A stretch of 17,500 bases of DNA. Origin: Chondrilla cf. caribensis (lineage: Eukaryota > Porifera > Demospongiae > Chondrillida > Chondrillidae). Positions within the stretch are counted from its first letter, which is position 1. The number at the start of each line of letters is the position of its first letter. The DNA lies in contig OZ026567.1 of NCBI GenBank assembly GCA_964020155.1, positions 1,172,193 through 1,189,692 of the forward strand, written 5' to 3'. Shown piece after piece: positions 1 to 17,500 of this stretch. Made by a program: the position numbers and the translations under genes. The notes below the pieces were generated by a model. The model made no database searches, had not been told where the DNA came from, and saw nothing but the letters and a program-made list of their open reading frames with translations.

Positions 1-1
<1 letters not shown>

Positions 2-41
<40 letters not shown>
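2..41. repeat. (TG)n microsatellite
   Basis: Nearly pure TG dinucleotide tract at the window edge; it may extend to the left. Confidence 0.95.
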
Positions 42-43
<2 letters not shown>

Positions 44-520
44 ACATGCATGTATGGTATATATCAAATATGCTATTATGTGTGTGGGTGTGGTGACATG
101 GTCAATGGGCTTGTATGGTTTGGTGGGACCGTGTCTGCCTACAATTTCCTGTGTACACGTGTGTGTGCGTGTGTGGGAAAATGACACTGTACACATCATC
201 TTCATGTACAAAGTTGCACATGACCTATCCGTCACATTATCTGGGAGTCACGTTTTCACATAGTTTGCTAACTCATATATGGCTGTGGTAAGAAGATACA
301 CTCATCGGTTTTAGGTACTATGGCAACAGACACTGTGGACATTGTTCACATTTTGACAGATTTGAGTTCACATATTCAAGAGTTTATCTTTACTTGTCTA
401 CATAACTTCCCAAGTAACACACTCCGTATATGTACACTGGGAATGATTTGAAGGGAGTATGTATTCATGTGATATCCTGTGAGTGGATTTATATGCATGT
501 GTGCGTACCTGTGTATGTAA

Positions 521-550
521 GTGTGTGTGTGCGTGCGTGTGTGTGTGTGT

Positions 551-636
<86 letters not shown>

Positions 637-642
637 GTGTGT
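521..642. repeat. (TG)n microsatellite
   Basis: About 120 bases of TG with a few C or A interruptions. The surrounding 43-820 has no recognisable gene. Confidence 0.95.
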
Positions 643-821
643 GCATTGAAAATATAATTCAGTGTGTACGTGTGTGTGTTGTATGCAAATGTTAATCTTT
701 GTAGTAGCAGTGGTCTGATTGGCTTATTTGGTTAGGTCTCGATTTTGTTCTCCTTGATTTGTCCATATTTTGCCTCAATTACAACAACTTCAAACTGTTT
801 GTGTGAGTCTGCCTTACAGCC

Positions 822-1328
822 ATGCTTGGCACATATGTAAACATCACACACATGCACCTTCACCGGATGGTCAAGTGTAATTATGCTCTACAAGTTAAAT
901 ACGGACTCACAAAAATTGAGTGGGCACCACCTTTGACCAGTCCAGATTCATTCAGTGAACACGTGCTGATAGACTTCCCCTCCCACGCAACAGCACAAGT
1001 AGGAATGTACTTTTATCATTGTTATCTCGGTATGGCTTCCGGTCATGCAATGATGTCATTTTGGTACTATTATATCAACTCCCGTGCTACTCTAGACTGT
1101 CATAACATTTTACAGCTCGGTGTGCATGCATCCTCCTCTTATCTTAACATAACTTCCCACGTACTAGCTCCAAATACATTGAGGATGGTCAGAATTCACA
1201 TCAGTAAGGATGTACACGTTACCATACAAATATGTACTGAGTGTATATTGCATCATCACCTTCTAAGACATTCTGCACGTGACTGTGTGCATGTTGAGGT
1301 AGATTCTTGTTGGTACATTCAATGGTAG
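822..1328 (+). CDS. Unrecognised 168-aa open frame, doubtful
   Basis: An uninterrupted frame from ATG to TAG lies between two TG-rich blocks. The protein is rich in H, Y, S and M, with segments such as SFWYYYINSRATLDCH. No signal peptide, known motif or convincing splice context was seen. It is long for chance in this base composition but has no other support. Confidence 0.12.
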   Translation: MLGTYVNITHMHLHRMVKCNYALQVKYGLTKIEWAPPLTSPDSFSEHVLIDFPSHATAQVGMYFYHCYLGMASGHAMMSFWYYYINSRATLDCHNILQLGVHASSSYLNITSHVLAPNTLRMVRIHISKDVHVTIQICTECILHHHLLRHSARDCVHVEVDSCWYIQW

Positions 1329-1368
1329 ACCACAGGAAGCAGTGTGAAACATGTTTATATGTTGTCTG

Positions 1369-1402
1369 AGTGTGTGTGTGTGTGTTTGCATATGTGTGTG
1401 TA

Positions 1403-1471
<69 letters not shown>

Positions 1472-1595
1472 GTGTGTGTGTGTGTTTGCATACATGTTTG
1501 TCTGTGTGCGTGTGCTTGCATACATGCGTGTGCGTGTGTGTGTGTGTGCGTGTGTGTGTGTGTGTGCCTGCATACATGCGTGTGCATGTATGCAC
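1369..1595. repeat. (TG)n microsatellite with TGCATACATG interruptions
   Basis: The TG tract is broken by repeated TTGCATACATG-type segments, giving a compound satellite. The long Cys/Val and His/Thr frames here are artefacts. Confidence 0.93.
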
Positions 1596-1599
1596 ATGT

Positions 1600-2185
1600 A
1601 TATACATTTTCAGTAAGCACACTATGGTCATCATTTGGACTTTCATCCACAAAATCATGTCTCGTTATCATATGATACCTGTAATACAATCCCACTTCAG
1701 TCATACAAGCTGATGCCTCATCACCTTGTATGCAATTTGGCAGCTTGTGTAGAATATCAACCACAAGTACCTCCCTATACATAACTCTGTCTTGTTATTA
1801 TTTTAACATTCCTATACCAGCATACAAATCTGACATTCCTTTGTAAGTTCATATTGTTGTAGTACACAGACTATACAGAATATAGTATCTGTCCTACTTT
1901 CTTCTTAAGTTACACATAAAGTCTGTAGTGTTGAAGGACCCACTCGTCCAGAATCAAGGTATGTACCTTTTAAGACAAAGTCTTGTGGCTGGCAGAACAG
2001 GGTGTTATGTTAGACATCAGTTGGATCAGGTATCCTATAATGTTGAATCTTTCTCCCAGTTTAGTGTTGTCAATTGTACAGAATGACTAGTAGGTTGAAC
2101 ATATGCACTTAAGGTCCTTTTCAGATTGCTTATTACTTAAAACGATTGGCTTCAATAACCGTCAGAAACCCCTGTACAATGCATA
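1600..2185. other. No feature recognised
   Basis: Mixed-composition DNA. On the minus strand 1608-1782 is open (starting MYREVLVVDILHKL) but runs straight into CA repeat and lacks a recognisable domain. Confidence 0.5.
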
Positions 2186-2600
2186 TCTATCGGGTCGCGA
2201 GTCTCCTGTTGGCGGGCTTCAGTAGAAATACCGGATACGGCTGTCTGAGCACATTGTCAACACGTTTGGTAGCAATGTACGTAGTACTTCTGTAGACCTT
2301 GATAGGCTGTAATTATATTTCGCTATAGCCAGCCAAAGGCTACGTATTTTCACGGGACGGATCTAGATCTAATTATTAATAAGACGTACACATCGAATTA
2401 TGCGAATCGACAACTGAATTTCAGGCTAGTTTCGCGTTTATATTCTCGTCAAAATGGAGGGATCACCGAGAACCAGAAGCGCGTTCAATTTGATTTAGTT
2501 AGGAATGGAAGAGAAAGTATTACGAAGAATTCATGTCGAATTCCAAAGTCGTTCGCTGACACGAATATCAGCGGTCATACGGCCCACACACTTAGATTAG
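2186..2600. promoter_or_regulatory. CpG-dense stretch, candidate promoter or recently inserted DNA
   Basis: Roughly 30 CpG dinucleotides lie in about 410 bases, while most of the window is CpG-poor. There is no long frame. A short ATG frame at 2454 (MEGSPRTRSAFNLI) ends at once. It lies 1.4 kb upstream of the receptor gene's ATG and could be its promoter region or a CpG-rich repeat; no TATA or initiator was assigned. Confidence 0.22.
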
Positions 2601-2661
2601 GCCTACACCTGTGAGTTCATTCAGGAGTCAACTAATATGTCCACAATAGATATATTCTCCT

Positions 2662-2877
2662 TTATTGTCTGTCGTACTCAAGCAAACAATATCCTTCGAG
2701 AACCTCATTCCCTATAGCTTGTACAATATCTGACGCGACCACCTCTTTGTTCTGTTTTGTTCTTTTGGGCATGCATGTATTATTACGATCATAGTTAATA
2801 TAGAGGAAATCTGTTCCTCTATTATATGTTACGATTAGCTGGGACTTCTTCATAACGGACACATTGGGAGCAGCCAT
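2662..2877 (-). CDS. Hypothetical 71-aa protein with AATAAA at the stop
   Basis: On the minus strand an ATG in good context (ACAAAATGGC) opens MAAPNVSVMKKSQLIVTYNR, then GTDFLYINYDRNNTC, and ends VLEGYCLLEYDRQ. The stop codon overlaps an AATAAA signal (2661-2666 on the plus strand). The composition looks like a small globular protein, but I do not recognise a family. The first dozen codons fall in the left arm of the fold-back repeat, so the ORF could be a transposon-derived chimera, a terminal exon, or chance. An in-frame upstream ATG lies at 2904. Confidence 0.28.
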   Translation of the reverse strand: MAAPNVSVMKKSQLIVTYNRGTDFLYINYDRNNTCMPKRTKQNKEVVASDIVQAIGNEVLEGYCLLEYDRQ

Positions 2878-3345
2878 TTTGTCCACTGTGGAGAGGTTAC
2901 CCACTGTTGAGAGGTGTGAAATGTACTAGCACTATAAAAGTCTATTTTAAGGGTCTCAAGAGTGTCCTTTGTAGGGAGGTAATTTCCATTATGTTCTTTA
3001 TCCAGAATGTCCTTTAATAGAGGTTCCACAGTATGTGAGTTGTACATACCGCTGAACCAGTATGACCTGTACCAGTTACCGTGTACACCAAAGTGACCCA
3101 AAATATGTTGCATGTCAATGAAATCATGCTGTGGAACCTTCATAAAGGGCATTCTGAATATGTCAGAACCAAGAGTCTGGGCATAATAGGAAATTACCTC
3201 CCTACAAAGGACACTCTGAGGGCCCTAAAATAGATTTTCCATTAGTGCTAGTACATTTTTCACCTCTGAAGAGTGGACAACCTTTCTACAGTGGAGTGGA
3301 TAAAATGGCTGACCCAAATGTGTCCTACATAAAGACATTCCACTT
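2845..3345. repeat. Large imperfect fold-back (inverted) repeat
   Basis: The left arm at about 2845-2993 and right arm at about 3183-3345 are reverse complements with scattered mismatches. Shared blocks include GGACACATT, ATGTACTAGCACTA and GTGTCCTTTGTAGGGAGGTAATTTCC-type sequence. The spacer is about 190 bp and itself repeats related AAAGGACA motifs. This is the form of a fold-back transposable element. An ATGGCTG sequence faces outward at both ends (minus strand at 2877, plus strand at 3305). Confidence 0.75.
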
Positions 3346-3952
3346 CACTTTGACTGTGTTTTGACCTCATTTCATTGCTGTACACTTTTTATTTACACGT
3401 TCACCTGGCAGTGACAATTCGTAAAAACAAACATGTTATGAAACAGCTTTGTGTGTTATAAGACGTAACGTTCTTATGCTTTTATAGAGGTACCTTAGAA
3501 AGTTGCACAAACATTGACATGATACATTGCTGCTTAATACAAACTGGTTTTGCGCATCATTCAGTTTCCTTTGATATGTAGTGTAGAGTGTGCATGGTGA
3601 TCAGTGCTTGGAAATGGCTGTAACTCCAAATCAATTTTCAGTGTACTATTATAGTAACGATTGACTAACCAAATCAATTAATCAAGAAATGGGGTCATGA
3701 CACCATGAGAACAAGCATTAACAGTACATATAACCAAGGAGTGTGTCACCATACACTGGAGGAAAGTACCTATTCTCTGCAAAGGTGGAATCCTTAGCTA
3801 TAGAAATGCATTTTGAAATTTCCCTGGTTAATTCAATGTACACTTCCAAATTCCAGCAAGGGTATTTTGAACGATACTTCAATAGGATTTCATCACAATG
3901 AAACTGCTATTTCCTTCACTTGTACTTATCAATTCACTCTGTGTCCCGGTAT
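3346..3952. other. Upstream region or 5' intron of the receptor gene; nothing specific
   Basis: AT-rich DNA without a recognisable frame. It ends in a pyrimidine-containing stretch and TATAG (3950-3954), a plausible acceptor for the first coding exon. Confidence 0.4.
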
Positions 3953-3969
3953 AGGTCTTGGTTTGTCCC

Positions 3970-17500
<13,531 letters not shown>

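Noticed and set aside
430..695. Long Val/Cys and His/Thr open frames over TG tracts (also at 1344-1782, 4388-5060, 6374-7157)
   Set aside because: They are translations of (TG)n/(CA)n repeat in all frames, with no start context or conserved composition.
2850..3152. Minus-strand 100-aa frame across the fold-back spacer
   Set aside because: It lies within repeat DNA and half of it reads through the inverted arm, so it is more likely transposon sequence than a gene.

Overview
This is metazoan (animal) genomic DNA. It has spliced exons with canonical GT-AG borders, long introns full of simple repeats, and several small non-autonomous transposon-like elements. The protein modules (Reeler, Eph-type cysteine-rich, fibronectin III, hormone-receptor domain) are animal extracellular modules. 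Fairly compact introns, very long (TG)n tracts and short inverted-repeat elements ending in TACCGTATA suggest a sponge (demosponge). That is inference, not proven from the window.

Layout: (1) 1-3950 is mostly non-coding 5' flank or intron. It holds three (TG)n blocks, a CpG-dense patch at about 2186-2600, a small minus-strand ORF ending at an AATAAA signal (2662-2877), and a large imperfect fold-back repeat (about 2845-3345). (2) 3970-17500 holds one plus-strand gene, which I reconstructed as 14 exons that join without a frame break and that runs off the right edge. Exons 1-5 encode a signal-peptide-like start and a Reeler domain. Exons 6-7 encode an Eph-receptor-type cysteine-rich segment. 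Exons 8-13 encode six fibronectin III domains arranged as three A+B pairs. Exon 14 (15325 to the window end) is one uninterrupted exon of 13 hormone-receptor-domain (HormR/HRM) modules of 55 or 57 residues. (3) The introns carry two more (TG)n blocks, two 21-22 bp minisatellites, GTT-rich tracts, a MITE carrying a HIRAN-domain fragment, a second MITE with matching ends, and a third inverted-repeat element with a perfect 37-base palindrome core.

The predicted product so far is about 1613 residues, all apparently extracellular, cysteine-rich and full of N-glycosylation sequons. The membrane anchor and any cytoplasmic part lie beyond the window, so it could be a receptor tyrosine kinase, an adhesion-GPCR-like receptor or a secreted matrix protein. 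From exon 5 onward every visible intron is phase 1, the classic arrangement for module duplication. The FN3 exon pair with its introns has been tandemly duplicated, and a piece of intron from a further copy survives at about 14845-14960 without its exon.
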